From: Candidatus Aenigmatarchaeota archaeon
GTDB taxonomy: Archaea; Aenigmatarchaeota; Aenigmatarchaeia; GW2011-AR5
Length of the DNA stretch: 64,000 nucleotides
Reading direction: 5' to 3'
Assembly (NCBI GenBank): GCA_016193585.1
Contig: JACPRW010000003.1
Location: 62,001-126,000 of the forward strand
Shown here: in pieces, positions 39,000 through 47,966 of the stretch
Numbering within the stretch: the first letter of the stretch is position 1
Layout of the letters: each line of letters begins with the position of its first letter
The notes under the pieces: generated by a model
Databases searched by the model: none
What the model saw: the letters and a program-made list of their open reading frames with translations, nothing else
What the model was told of the DNA's origin: nothing
Translations under genes and position numbers: made by a program

Positions 39000-40578
39000 A
39001 TTCTCCGACAAGTTTTTCGATGATGACGCCGAACGCCGGCCTTGCCAGGAGAATTCCGGCAAGCACGCCGATCATCGTGGTGATGGCGAATCCCCGCAGG
39101 AGACCGAAGCCGAGAGTGAGGAGCGGCAGCATCGCTGCTATCATGACGCCGGCGGAGCCGAAAATTATGAAGAATGCATGCTTCAGTTTCTCCCTGAGCG
39201 TTGTCGCACGCTCCTCCTTTCTGAGGCTCTGGTCAATCATGATTATCTGGCTGTCTATGCCCGTGCCAACCGTTGCGATGATGCCCGCGAGCGCGGCGAG
39301 GTCTATGGTCCATCCTATGACGACAGAAGCGCCGAGTATTATGATTACTTCGCTGAGGGACACGATGAGCATAGGCAGGACCAGTTGTATTTTCCTGTAG
39401 CGCGCGAAAACGACGAGCGCAACGCCGCCTGCCGAAAGCATACCGGCGAAAAAGACCGCTCTCAGAAATCCCTCGCCAAGAGTGGGGGAAATGGTGTCGA
39501 TTTGCATGATCTCTACGGCTCCTGGCAGGGCTCCTGACCGCAGTATGGACTGCAGTTTGACGCGTTCCCACACTGCTTCATCGTAGCTTGATGCCCCTCC
39601 GGTCACCAGTATCTCCGTTGCCTGCTGCCCTTTGAGGTTCGCTGCTATGTTGAGCGAATCGATAAGGTTGTCGTCGAGATAAAGCGAAATCGGCTCCTCG
39701 AGGTAATCAATCCTCCGTGGTATGTTGTTGGTGATGAGCGCGAACTTTTTCGCGCCGTGGTCGGATATCTGGAGACTGAACGACCATGTATAGCCGTTAG
39801 CCGTTTTTTCTATCCTCGACCGCTGGGGGTCTGAGAAGACTGCGACGATGTCCTTCCCTGTATAGACGGTGGAAGTGAGGTTGACGACGGGGTCGCTGCT
39901 TCCGACGTAGAACGGGATGTCGTCAAGTACAAACGTTTCTCCTTCGCGCGCAGTGATGCCTGCTTCAGGTATTCTGAGCGAGGAGTCGTCGAGGATAACC
40001 GTGTACGTTCTGTCGAGGACGAGTGAGCCGTTGTTCTGGAGCTTGAGCGGTATTCTTGCTTCAAACTTCCCCTGCTTCTCGAGCAGCTCCTCGAGTTCCT
40101 GCCGCGAGCCGCCTGCAATGGATATCTCGATGTACTCGTTTTCTATCGACCTGAAAACCGATTCCCTGAGCCCGTACACGTTGATTCTTGTCTGCAACGT
40201 GTTGATGGACTGGCTGATGGCGTCCGTCTGGTTGGACGTGACCTTGATAAGCGCCCTCGTGCCGCCCTTGATGTCCAGGCCGAATTTAAGGTTGGACGAT
40301 GCCAGCGGTTCGACATCTATGTCCAGGCTTCCGTTGGCCTGCACGATGCGCTGGCCCTTGCTGGTATCGGCCTTGACGAGTCCGTAGTAGTCGCGGCTGA
40401 CAACCTGTTCTGTTGCATCTTCGCCGTTGATCCGGTAGATGATATCGCCTGCTGCGAACGAGGCATTGGTGCCGGAGTCGGTGACCTGCACGCCCTTTTG
40501 GAATGGATTGGGCGCTATCAGGATAAGCGAGAGGACAACGGCTGCAAGCCATATGAGTATCTTCATGTTCCTAAGCAC
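38989..40578 (-). CDS. secD: Protein-export membrane protein SecD
   Basis: LKFGLDIKGGTRALIKV; AGIIATVGTGIDSQIIMIDQSLRKE. Confidence 0.92.
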   Translation of the reverse strand: MLRNMKILIWLAAVVLSLILIAPNPFQKGVQVTDSGTNASFAAGDIIYRINGEDATEQVVSRDYYGLVKADTSKGQRIVQANGSLDIDVEPLASSNLKFGLDIKGGTRALIKVTSNQTDAISQSINTLQTRINVYGLRESVFRSIENEYIEISIAGGSRQELEELLEKQGKFEARIPLKLQNNGSLVLDRTYTVILDDSSLRIPEAGITAREGETFVLDDIPFYVGSSDPVVNLTSTVYTGKDIVAVFSDPQRSRIEKTANGYTWSFSLQISDHGAKKFALITNNIPRRIDYLEEPISLYLDDNLIDSLNIAANLKGQQATEILVTGGASSYDEAVWERVKLQSILRSGALPGAVEIMQIDTISPTLGEGFLRAVFFAGMLSAGGVALVVFARYRKIQLVLPMLIVSLSEVIIILGASVVIGWTIDLAALAGIIATVGTGIDSQIIMIDQSLRKEERATTLREKLKHAFFIIFGSAGVMIAAMLPLLTLGFGLLRGFAITTMIGVLAGILLARPAFGVIIEKLVGESRA

Positions 40579-41389
40579 GTTTCATCATCCACCATCTGAG
40601 CAATCCGGCATTTGCGAACCACGTCGCCGGAATGTCGACAACAATGCCTATGATGAGCACGAGCGCCATCTGGCTCAGCACAAAAGAACCTGCAAAAAGG
40701 TACATCGCTGACAGCGCAGCAAGCGCCGTCAGGGACATGGTAAGACCCGTTATCATCGAGCTTCGTATCTTCGCATTGGTGTCGCCGCCGTGCCGCAACA
40801 GGTTCGATGTCAGGAGTATGTCGGTGTCAACCGAGTACCCTATGATCATGAGCAGCGCCGCGAGCACCGAGAGTGAGAGCTGTACGCCGAGCATGCTGAG
40901 AACCGCAATGGTGACCACTATGTCCGTTGTCGCGGCCAGTATCACGATTAGGCTGGGGACCGGCGAGCGGAAGAGGATGAAGACGAATACTGACATCGCC
41001 ACGAAAGCCACGAGAAGCGCGATTTGAGCCTGTTTCCAGAAGACCTCGCCGAGCGACGGGCCGAATGTCCGCACCGTGGGCTCTCCCACCAGCACGCCAG
41101 AACTGCGCAGGACGCCGAGCACCTCGTTCTCGTCCTGCTCCGCCGGTATTTCTATGAGCACGCGTCTGCCTTCTGCCGCGGTCCTCACGTGCGCGTAACC
41201 GGGCATATCACCGGCGCCGCCGCGAATTTCCGCTTCGATTATTTTCCCTCCCCGCAGCTCGACGTCGCGTTCGAGAAAGCTTCCCTTTGTCACGACATTG
41301 TGCACAAGCAGGACAGATGCGGCGATGAGGAGCACGAAGGGAACAGCAATGAGCTGTTTCCAGTGCTTCTCGGTGAACGAGAAAATCAT
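40571..41389 (-). CDS. secF: Protein-export membrane protein SecF
   Basis: DVELRGGKIIEAEI; LLMIIGYSVDTDILLTSNLLR; adjacent to secD. Confidence 0.92.
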   Translation of the reverse strand: MIFSFTEKHWKQLIAVPFVLLIAASVLLVHNVVTKGSFLERDVELRGGKIIEAEIRGGAGDMPGYAHVRTAAEGRRVLIEIPAEQDENEVLGVLRSSGVLVGEPTVRTFGPSLGEVFWKQAQIALLVAFVAMSVFVFILFRSPVPSLIVILAATTDIVVTIAVLSMLGVQLSLSVLAALLMIIGYSVDTDILLTSNLLRHGGDTNAKIRSSMITGLTMSLTALAALSAMYLFAGSFVLSQMALVLIIGIVVDIPATWFANAGLLRWWMMKRA

Positions 41390-41463
41390 ACGTATTAACT
41401 TGGAATGAACGTATTAAAGCGCCGGCTGCTCCGTTCCATCTTAAGAATTTTTCTCAGATACAA

Positions 41464-42564
41464 ATGGAAATGCATGACGTTATCATCGTCGGCTCCGGCG
41501 TCGCGGGCGGCTATCTGGCGCAGAAATTGGAGGGCCTTGACGTGCTGGTCGTTGAGAAATCGAAGGATGCCAGCCTGAAGGATTCGGGTATTGTTTCTTC
41601 CAGGTTCTTCGACTTTGTCCGTGTCGGCCGCCTCGTCGAGCACGAAATAACAGAGATGCGTGCAGTCGCGCCGTCCGGGAACTCGTTCTACCTGCGTTCT
41701 GAAAAGCCGTTCGCGTACCTTCTCGACCGGCTGGAGCTGTCGCGTTTCCTTATGAAAGGCGCTGCAAGGAGCGCCGAAATGGCGTTTGAAATGGTGAAGG
41801 ACGTCGAATATTTCAAAAGCCACGTGCACGTGACGACGAATGAGGGTTCGTATGATGCCCGGATGGTTGTCGGTGCAGACGGCGCGCTGTCGAAAGTCCG
41901 GAAAAGCATGGGAATAAGTCCGCCCGGGAAAATGTATGCAGGGATGTTCGTGCGGTCGCAGGAACCTGTGGGGGAGGGGGTGGACGTGTTCTTCAACAAG
42001 TACTATTCTCCCGACTTCTTTTCGTGGACCATTGGGCAGAACAGGGAATACGGGCTGATAACGTCCATCCGGCCTGCTGAATACCTTGACTATTTCCGCG
42101 GCCATCAGGGGCTTCCAGAGGGAACGCTACGTTCGTACCTGGTTCCTGCCGGCTTCACGAGGTCGTATGGCGATAGGGCACTGCTGGTCGGCGAATCATG
42201 CGGGCAGGTGAAGCCCATCAGCGGCGGGGGTATAGTCTTCTCCCTGGTTGCGGCCCGCCACGCCGCGCGCGTTATCAGGGAAGCGTTCGCGAATGACCGT
42301 TTCGATGCGCGCATGCTGGGCAATTACGAGCGCCTGTGGCGCGGCGAGCTGTCGTGGGAAATCAGGCTCCAGCTGCTTGTCAGGAATGCGTACCGATGGC
42401 TCACGAATAAGGATATTGAGAAGCTGTTCAGGGATTTCGGCCCGCGCATCGAGGATGCGAGAGGATTTGACTACGACCACCTGAGCGGCATCGTGTCAGG
42501 GCTGCCGAAATGGAAGCTGATGCAGCATGCGGTCGCCAATGTGCCGTATGTGCTGCGCGGCTGA
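41464..42564 (+). CDS. Geranylgeranyl reductase family FAD-dependent oxidoreductase
   Basis: DVIIVGSGVAGGYLAQKLEGLDVLVVEK; GADGALSKVRKSMG; LLVGESCGQVKPISGGGIVFSLVAAR. Confidence 0.85.
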   Translation: MEMHDVIIVGSGVAGGYLAQKLEGLDVLVVEKSKDASLKDSGIVSSRFFDFVRVGRLVEHEITEMRAVAPSGNSFYLRSEKPFAYLLDRLELSRFLMKGAARSAEMAFEMVKDVEYFKSHVHVTTNEGSYDARMVVGADGALSKVRKSMGISPPGKMYAGMFVRSQEPVGEGVDVFFNKYYSPDFFSWTIGQNREYGLITSIRPAEYLDYFRGHQGLPEGTLRSYLVPAGFTRSYGDRALLVGESCGQVKPISGGGIVFSLVAARHAARVIREAFANDRFDARMLGNYERLWRGELSWEIRLQLLVRNAYRWLTNKDIEKLFRDFGPRIEDARGFDYDHLSGIVSGLPKWKLMQHAVANVPYVLRG

Positions 42565-42894
42565 TCAATCCTCGGTAAGCTCCATGATCGCTTTCGCGAG
42601 GTCGTTGTCGAGTTCCTCAAGCTTCCGCACCACGGTTTCCCTGTCCTTGCCGGTCTTCTCCATGACGAGCTTGATGTCGGTTTCGCTGGAGGATGCGCTT
42701 TCTGATATCTCGCCCGTAATCTGGTAAACTTCTTTCCCGAGCATGTCGGCTATCATTATCTCCGGTTTGGAGATGATTATGTTCCTGTCCTTGCATTTTA
42801 TGATGACCTCTTCGGCATTGACCTCGCGCACATTGAGGTTGAGTTTTTTCATTGCTTCCTGGAGTTTTTTGTCGTTCATCCTTCCGAATCCCAT
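42565..42894 (-). CDS. nac: Archaeal nascent polypeptide-associated complex (alpha-NAC) protein
   Basis: MKKLNLNVREVNAEEVIIKCKDRNIIISKPEIMIADMLGKEVYQITGE; C-terminal UBA-like region. Confidence 0.92.
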   Translation of the reverse strand: MGFGRMNDKKLQEAMKKLNLNVREVNAEEVIIKCKDRNIIISKPEIMIADMLGKEVYQITGEISESASSSETDIKLVMEKTGKDRETVVRKLEELDNDLAKAIMELTED

Positions 42895-42949
42895 GGTATA
42901 CCTTTGCCAGAGGACGATTTAAATACGTCTGGCTCCAAGACTTTTTTGC

Positions 42950-44146
42950 ATGGTTGCAGAGGTACTCTTGTTTCTTGTGCTCGGCGTGGCTGCTGGTGTG
43001 GCGATGGGTATTGTTCCCGGCGTGCACCCGAACATGATAGTGCTTGCCGTTCCCCTCATCGTGTCGATGGGCATCCCGGTTCCGTACGTTATTGTTTTTC
43101 TGGTGGCGCTGGCGGTAACCAACACCTTTGTCGACTTCGTGCCGTCGGTGATGCTTGGCGCGACGGAAGCAGGGAACGAGCTTGCTGCCTTGCCAGGGCA
43201 CAAGATGGTCCTTGAGGGCAGGGGGTACGAGGCGGTGAAGCTCGTGGTTCTTGGCGGCATGGGGTCGTTTGTTCTTTGCATCCTTCTGCTGCCGCTGATT
43301 GCGTTCATCTTCCCGCCGCTGTACGAAGCGGTGCGCGCATACACGCACCTGCTTCTCATGTTCGTTGCGCTGGTCATGATACTCACGGAGAACAGTGCCA
43401 AGAAGAAGTGCATAGCCGCCTTTGTGTTTCTTTTTTCAGGGGTCATAGGATTTGCCGCTGCTCTCGCGCCGGTCAACGGCTCTCTTGCCCTGTTCCCGAT
43501 GCTGTCTGGGTTCTTCGGCACGAGTGTGCTGCTCATGCAGTTGCGGTCCAAAACATCTGTCCCGCAACAAAAGCTCACTGAGTTTTTTGTGTCGAACAGG
43601 ACTCTTACGAGGGGCACGGTGTCAGGGCTGTGTGGGGGCGTCGTCGCCGGCCTGCTGCCTGGCGTCGGGCCGAGCCAAGTGGCGTCTTTGGTAAGCATCG
43701 AGAAAAATGACAAGTCATTCCTGGTGAGCATTGGCGCGCTTGCTGCTGCAAATACGGTCGTCTCGCTTGCCGCCCTGTGGCTTATAGGAAAATCGAGAAG
43801 CGGCGTTGCAGTGGCTGTGGAACAGCTTTCGCCTGTCGGCTTCAGCGAATTCGCGCTCATCATTGCCGCCGCGGCGGCGGCAGGCGGTGCCGCCATCGTT
43901 GTTTCGTTATGGCTGGCGCGAAGGCTTGCGGGCAGTATCGGGAACATCAACTACGCCGCGCTGAATGCAGCTGTCCTTGTGCTGCTCCTGCTGCTTGTCG
44001 TTGCGTTCACCGGGCTGTACGGGCTGCTCCTTGCGGTCATTTGCACGGGATTCGGGATTTTTGTCAGCCTCAGCGGCGTGAAGCGTGGCCTTATGATGGG
44101 TTCGCTCATGCTGCCGGTCATGGTGTTTTACCTTGGGCTGCCGTGA
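42950..44146 (+). CDS. TctA/DUF112-like tripartite transporter membrane protein
   Basis: LGVAAGVAMGIVPGVHPNMIVL..FVPSVMLGATEAGNELAALPGHKMVLEGRGYEAVKL; second half GLLPGVGPSQVASL. Confidence 0.8.
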   Translation: MVAEVLLFLVLGVAAGVAMGIVPGVHPNMIVLAVPLIVSMGIPVPYVIVFLVALAVTNTFVDFVPSVMLGATEAGNELAALPGHKMVLEGRGYEAVKLVVLGGMGSFVLCILLLPLIAFIFPPLYEAVRAYTHLLLMFVALVMILTENSAKKKCIAAFVFLFSGVIGFAAALAPVNGSLALFPMLSGFFGTSVLLMQLRSKTSVPQQKLTEFFVSNRTLTRGTVSGLCGGVVAGLLPGVGPSQVASLVSIEKNDKSFLVSIGALAAANTVVSLAALWLIGKSRSGVAVAVEQLSPVGFSEFALIIAAAAAAGGAAIVVSLWLARRLAGSIGNINYAALNAAVLVLLLLLVVAFTGLYGLLLAVICTGFGIFVSLSGVKRGLMMGSLMLPVMVFYLGLP

Positions 44147-44208
44147 TGGCGGCGGGGAGGAACATTAGGTTTTTAAGGTTTATACATCCTGTATTGGTAG
44201 GTGAACAT

Positions 44209-44385
44209 ATGGCAGAGATGCTCGTTGTAAAAAGCAAAGTTCGTGAACTCGCGAAAAAGAAAAAAATGAACCTGGGCTCTGACGCTGCTGACGCCATCAG
44301 CAAGGAAGTGCACCGCATGGTGGAGCGCGCAGCAGAGCGTGCGAAAGCGAACAGAAGAAGCACAATCAAAGGAAGAGATGTGTGA
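44209..44385 (+). CDS. Small histone-fold (DUF1931-like) protein
   Basis: MAEMLVVKSKVRELAKKKKMNLGSDAADAISKEVHRMVERAAERAKANRRSTIKGRDV. Confidence 0.8.
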   Translation: MAEMLVVKSKVRELAKKKKMNLGSDAADAISKEVHRMVERAAERAKANRRSTIKGRDV

Positions 44386-44483
44386 GATTTTCTTGTTCTT
44401 TTCTTTTCCCTTTACCAGCAGCCAATTCCACGGCAAATCATCCCGCCCGGCGTAATGGCTATATCGAACAAAACATACGCATC

Positions 44484-44532
44484 TATACTGAATGGCATAC
44501 ATTATTGAACATTGTATAGTGTCATTCAGGAT
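44484..44532. repeat. Short imperfect inverted repeat
   Basis: ctgaatg...cattcag with inner ataca...tgtat. Confidence 0.55.
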
Positions 44533-44549
44533 AGGCCAGAGACATTATA

Positions 44550-44658
44550 GTGGATCAACAAAAGAATACCGACATAGTACTTTTGTTGTCCGTTACACGC
44601 GGAAAACAAAGTTTTCCGTGACCAAAAAGCTTTGCTTTTTGCGTGTAAGTGAACCAAG
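44550..44658 (+). mobile_element. Palindromic element family C copy 3, truncated at its 3' hairpin by element E
   Basis: tagtggatcaacaaaagaataccgacatagtacttttgttgtccgttacacgcggaaaacaaagttttcc...gcgtgtaagtgaaccaagatat. Confidence 0.82.
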
Positions 44659-44756
44659 ATATAGATAATTGCGCAGCGTATGTCGTATTAACGCGCAATT
44701 TTCTATAGGTGAATTGCAAATAATATCAGGACATAACCAGTGCAATTCACCATATG
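44659..44756 (+). mobile_element. Palindromic element family E copy 2
   Basis: agataattgcgcagcgtatgtcgtattaacgcgcaattttctataggtgaattgcaaataatatcaggacataaccagtgcaattcacc = reverse complement of the module at about 31489-31583 with ~1 mismatch. Confidence 0.85.
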
Positions 44757-44804
44757 ACAGAAAGATTGGTGAGAAGTACTATTACAGCGGCAGTTAGAAA
44801 TAGT

Positions 44805-44902
44805 GTCAAAGTAGGTTCACGTAATAACCAAACTTTTCACTCGAACCTGCTATACGGTATGTTCTGAATGAAATGTTCACTAATCAACAGAACATAATAA
44901 TT
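44805..44902 (+). repeat. Diverged two-hairpin element (family A-like, type I)
   Basis: agtaggttc...gaacctgct + tatgttctg...cagaacata. Confidence 0.65.
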
Positions 44903-44912
44903 ATCAATCCCT

Positions 44913-45009
44913 TATAGCAGATTGTAATAATAATGGAACTTTTAGCTACAATCTGCTATAGGGAAAGAACATCATAAAATGTTCCAAAATCAATGTTCTT
45001 TACTATTAC
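44913..45009 (+). repeat. Two-hairpin palindromic element, family A copy 3
   Basis: Near-identical to 14385-14482. Confidence 0.9.
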
Positions 45010-45041
45010 ATCGGCAATTCCAGCCAGTCTGGCTTCTGATG

Positions 45042-45233
45042 CTATCCAATATAGCTGTCTTCCGGTGGTATGGCGTCTGCTTGCGCTTCTTTTTGGTCTT
45101 CCTTCTTGCGCCGCTCTTTCTTGATGCGCGCATCGACAGGGCCCAGGTAGCGTGACGTCACTTTCTTTCCCCTGCGTATAGACTCGTAGTAATAGCGTCT
45201 CCCGTTGATGACTTTGATGTGCCTGTTGCCCAT
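45042..45233 (-). CDS. Small conserved basic hypothetical protein
   Basis: MGNRHIKVINGRRYYYESIRRGKKVTSRYLGPVDARIKKERRKK; downstream of polB on the same strand. Confidence 0.7.
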   Translation of the reverse strand: MGNRHIKVINGRRYYYESIRRGKKVTSRYLGPVDARIKKERRKKEDQKEAQADAIPPEDSYIG

Positions 45234-45278
45234 AGCCTAACTTATGCGGTGATGTATTTAAAAAATTTATGAATCCGT

Positions 45279-47966
45279 TCAGTTGCCGATAATTTTTGTT
45301 CCCATCGAACCATGGTAGCTTATAAGAAGGTCCCCGCCGCAGTCGCATGCTCCCGCGAGCGGCATCCGCCGGTAGGATTTGCTGCAGGTTTTGCATACAA
45401 GTCCCTCCCACCCGTTCAGGCTTTGCGGCTGCCTCACGGTGACGTCGATGGTATGCTTCATCTTCCGCTTGGTGCCGGTGAGTATGTCCATGATGTTCGT
45501 CTGCCTGCCGCTGCCGAGTACCTCGCTTCTGCTCACGCCGACGGCGTTGAGAATCCTTTCGATTGGGGGGAGGAGCTGGCTGTAAATATAATACTCCGAA
45601 TCAATGCTGATGTTGTGTTTTCTGACGTACTCGGGGTCTTCTGCGCGCTTCGACAGGAGTTGGTTGCCTTTTATTATGACGAATCCCAGGCGGTCCCCGA
45701 TCTTCACCGGCTCTGAAGGGTTCCTGGTGTTGAGCTTCCGCGCGAGCTCTATGTGCGGCGAGATCCCCTCGTAGCTTTCAAGGCTCCTCGTGATTCCCTT
45801 GACAATCGTCAGCTTTTCAAGCGGGATTTCCCCTTCCTTGAGTTTCTCGAGGACTTCCCTCAGGCTTGTTATAGCTTTCTGTATGTCGCCCTCCTTGAGT
45901 ATTACGTCAATGACGTGTTTTGTCGTTTCCGAGACGAGTGGGCACCAGTCGCGCCGTATGGTTTCTATTCCCTTCATTTCAATGTCGTCCTTCCATACGC
46001 CGCCCTCGAAGACGAATTTCCATCCAGCGTAGCGTTTTTTCGTGAGCACCAGAAACGTCCTGTAAATCTTCTCGAACTCGAGTTCTAGGTATCCCGGTAG
46101 TGCATCGCTTATCTTCCGGGAAATTGTATTCCCGAGTTTGTACGCCTCTTCGGGATTCGTGATGGTGGTCTTCATGAGGAGGCTGTCGGTGTCGCCGTAT
46201 ATGACCTCCACGGGGAAGCTGTCCTCTATCAGCTTTTTCGTCGTTTCGATATTCTGCCTCCCGTACGCTGTTATCGAGTTCGCTACGTCCATCACGTACA
46301 ATCGCGCCCTGACGTAACCGGTGTAACCGTATATCGAGTTCGAGATGTCCTTGAGGGCGAGCTGCCGTGCGTTGAGCATTTTCCGCTTTTCTCCTGTCTC
46401 GCTCTTCATCAGTTTCTTTGCGGCACTGCGGGCATCGAGCAGCTTTGTCAGGACCGACGGCATGATGCCCTCCCGGACTTCCTGCGTGACGAATGACGCG
46501 CCCGACGGGGACGTATGGGACGCGGCTTGTCCGTTCAGTATCAGCGTGTCGGTTGATATGTTGAACGACCTCATGATGCTCGGATACAGGCTGCGGAAAT
46601 CAAGGACAAGTGTGCACCCTTCTGCATGGAGCCCTTTTTTCGGTTCCAGAACCGTCGCTCCTTTGATTCCTATTTTTTCCCGTTCCTTGGTTCTCTGGTT
46701 GACGAGATGCTGGCTTGGTCTGGCCTGCATGACGAAGTTCCGCTTCTTGAATTCGTACATGAGCATCGTTTCCACGCGTGTCGCCTGGCCGCTGAAGCAG
46801 TCCTGGAGCAGCAGCCCCGATATTTTTGACAGCTCAAGGAACTTGTCAAGTAATTCCTTCTTGATGACGAGTTTCAGCGAAAGGTCTGCGTCTTTTCGCG
46901 CATATTCCACCAGATGTGATGTTTCTTCTCTCGCCCCCGCCCATAGTTTTGGTATGTCGCTGTAGACCACGTCAAGTTTCTCCTCGTTGAGCAGTTCCTT
47001 CGCGACTGTGTTGAGGTTGTAACGGTGGAATTTTATCCATGGATCCCGGCGCAGGATTTGGTAAGGATCGACAACCACCCTCCCGGGGAGGCCGCATTCC
47101 TGGAAGAGCCCGATCTTTTTTGCAAATACCGGCTTGTCTTTTACTCTTCCGAATGTCCTTGGCAGGCGGTGGGCGTCCAGCCTGTCGAGTATGTACGGCA
47201 GGTCGAAGGAATTTATGTTGTATCCTGTGACGATATCCGGGTCGTAGGTATCGATGATGGTGAGGAACTCTGCCAGCATTTCCTTTTCGTTCTGGAAGCC
47301 TTTGGTTTCTTTTCCCTGTAGCTGCTTCGCCACCAGGACGAGCGATGTCTGCCCCCGGTACGCCGGCTCGAAAGAGAGCGCTATCATAATGATGGTGTTG
47401 TTTTTCGGGTCCAGCGGCCTTCTCGTGTCTGTGGGGAGGCACTCTATGTCGAGTGCGAGGTATTTCAGCCCTGTGTTTGCTTCGTTCGCTACCGGCGCTA
47501 TGGTTTCGGCATGGTACGCCGGAACCGATACCGTTTTCGTCGGTGCGATGGTGCATTCGGCTTCCACCCAGCCCATGCCGTGGATGTTAAAGTCCACCAT
47601 GAAGCGGTATTTGAACAATATATCTGCCTCGAAGACTTCGTCGCACGATTTGTTTTCTAGGAACGTATCGCGGATGCGCGGGACATCTTGTGGGTTGGTG
47701 AGCGTCAGCTTGAGAAGCGGCGTCGGGGCCTGTTGGTGCCCTATCGGCAGGAATTTCTCTACCTTTTCGGCGCTGACAATCTCCCTGTGCGCCGGCAGTG
47801 CGTCTGCTGTCTTGTCGTTTGGTTTTATGAAGAAGTAGGGGAGGAATTTGTCGTAGAAAACGCAGACGGCGTTTCCGGACGCTGTTTTCCCGAACAGTCT
47901 GATGGTTGGCTTCTTCCCGCCGTTCAGAAAATAATCGACGTCGAGCAGCTGGAAAATCAGTTTCAT
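45279..47966 (-). CDS. polB: B-family DNA polymerase with intact exo and pol motifs and a C-terminal DP2-like zinc ribbon
   Basis: YLALDIECLP, YNINSFD, YARKDADLSL, DFRSLYPSIMRSFN, KDISNSIYGYTGY, YGDTDSLL; C-terminus CKTCSKSYRRMPLAGACDCGG. Confidence 0.95.
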   Translation of the reverse strand: MKLIFQLLDVDYFLNGGKKPTIRLFGKTASGNAVCVFYDKFLPYFFIKPNDKTADALPAHREIVSAEKVEKFLPIGHQQAPTPLLKLTLTNPQDVPRIRDTFLENKSCDEVFEADILFKYRFMVDFNIHGMGWVEAECTIAPTKTVSVPAYHAETIAPVANEANTGLKYLALDIECLPTDTRRPLDPKNNTIIMIALSFEPAYRGQTSLVLVAKQLQGKETKGFQNEKEMLAEFLTIIDTYDPDIVTGYNINSFDLPYILDRLDAHRLPRTFGRVKDKPVFAKKIGLFQECGLPGRVVVDPYQILRRDPWIKFHRYNLNTVAKELLNEEKLDVVYSDIPKLWAGAREETSHLVEYARKDADLSLKLVIKKELLDKFLELSKISGLLLQDCFSGQATRVETMLMYEFKKRNFVMQARPSQHLVNQRTKEREKIGIKGATVLEPKKGLHAEGCTLVLDFRSLYPSIMRSFNISTDTLILNGQAASHTSPSGASFVTQEVREGIMPSVLTKLLDARSAAKKLMKSETGEKRKMLNARQLALKDISNSIYGYTGYVRARLYVMDVANSITAYGRQNIETTKKLIEDSFPVEVIYGDTDSLLMKTTITNPEEAYKLGNTISRKISDALPGYLELEFEKIYRTFLVLTKKRYAGWKFVFEGGVWKDDIEMKGIETIRRDWCPLVSETTKHVIDVILKEGDIQKAITSLREVLEKLKEGEIPLEKLTIVKGITRSLESYEGISPHIELARKLNTRNPSEPVKIGDRLGFVIIKGNQLLSKRAEDPEYVRKHNISIDSEYYIYSQLLPPIERILNAVGVSRSEVLGSGRQTNIMDILTGTKRKMKHTIDVTVRQPQSLNGWEGLVCKTCSKSYRRMPLAGACDCGGDLLISYHGSMGTKIIGN

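Noticed and set aside
41395-42105. 236-aa antisense ORF over the geranylgeranyl reductase
   Set aside because: Shadow of a strongly supported FAD-dependent gene.
42617-43348. 243-aa antisense ORF overlapping NAC and the TctA-like gene
   Set aside because: Low-complexity H/R/Q/N-rich, out of frame with two well-supported genes.
44956-45411. 151-aa ORF overlapping the end of polB and the small protein
   Set aside because: Runs through a family A repeat and overlaps two better-supported frames; frame 45042-45233 is the plausible gene.
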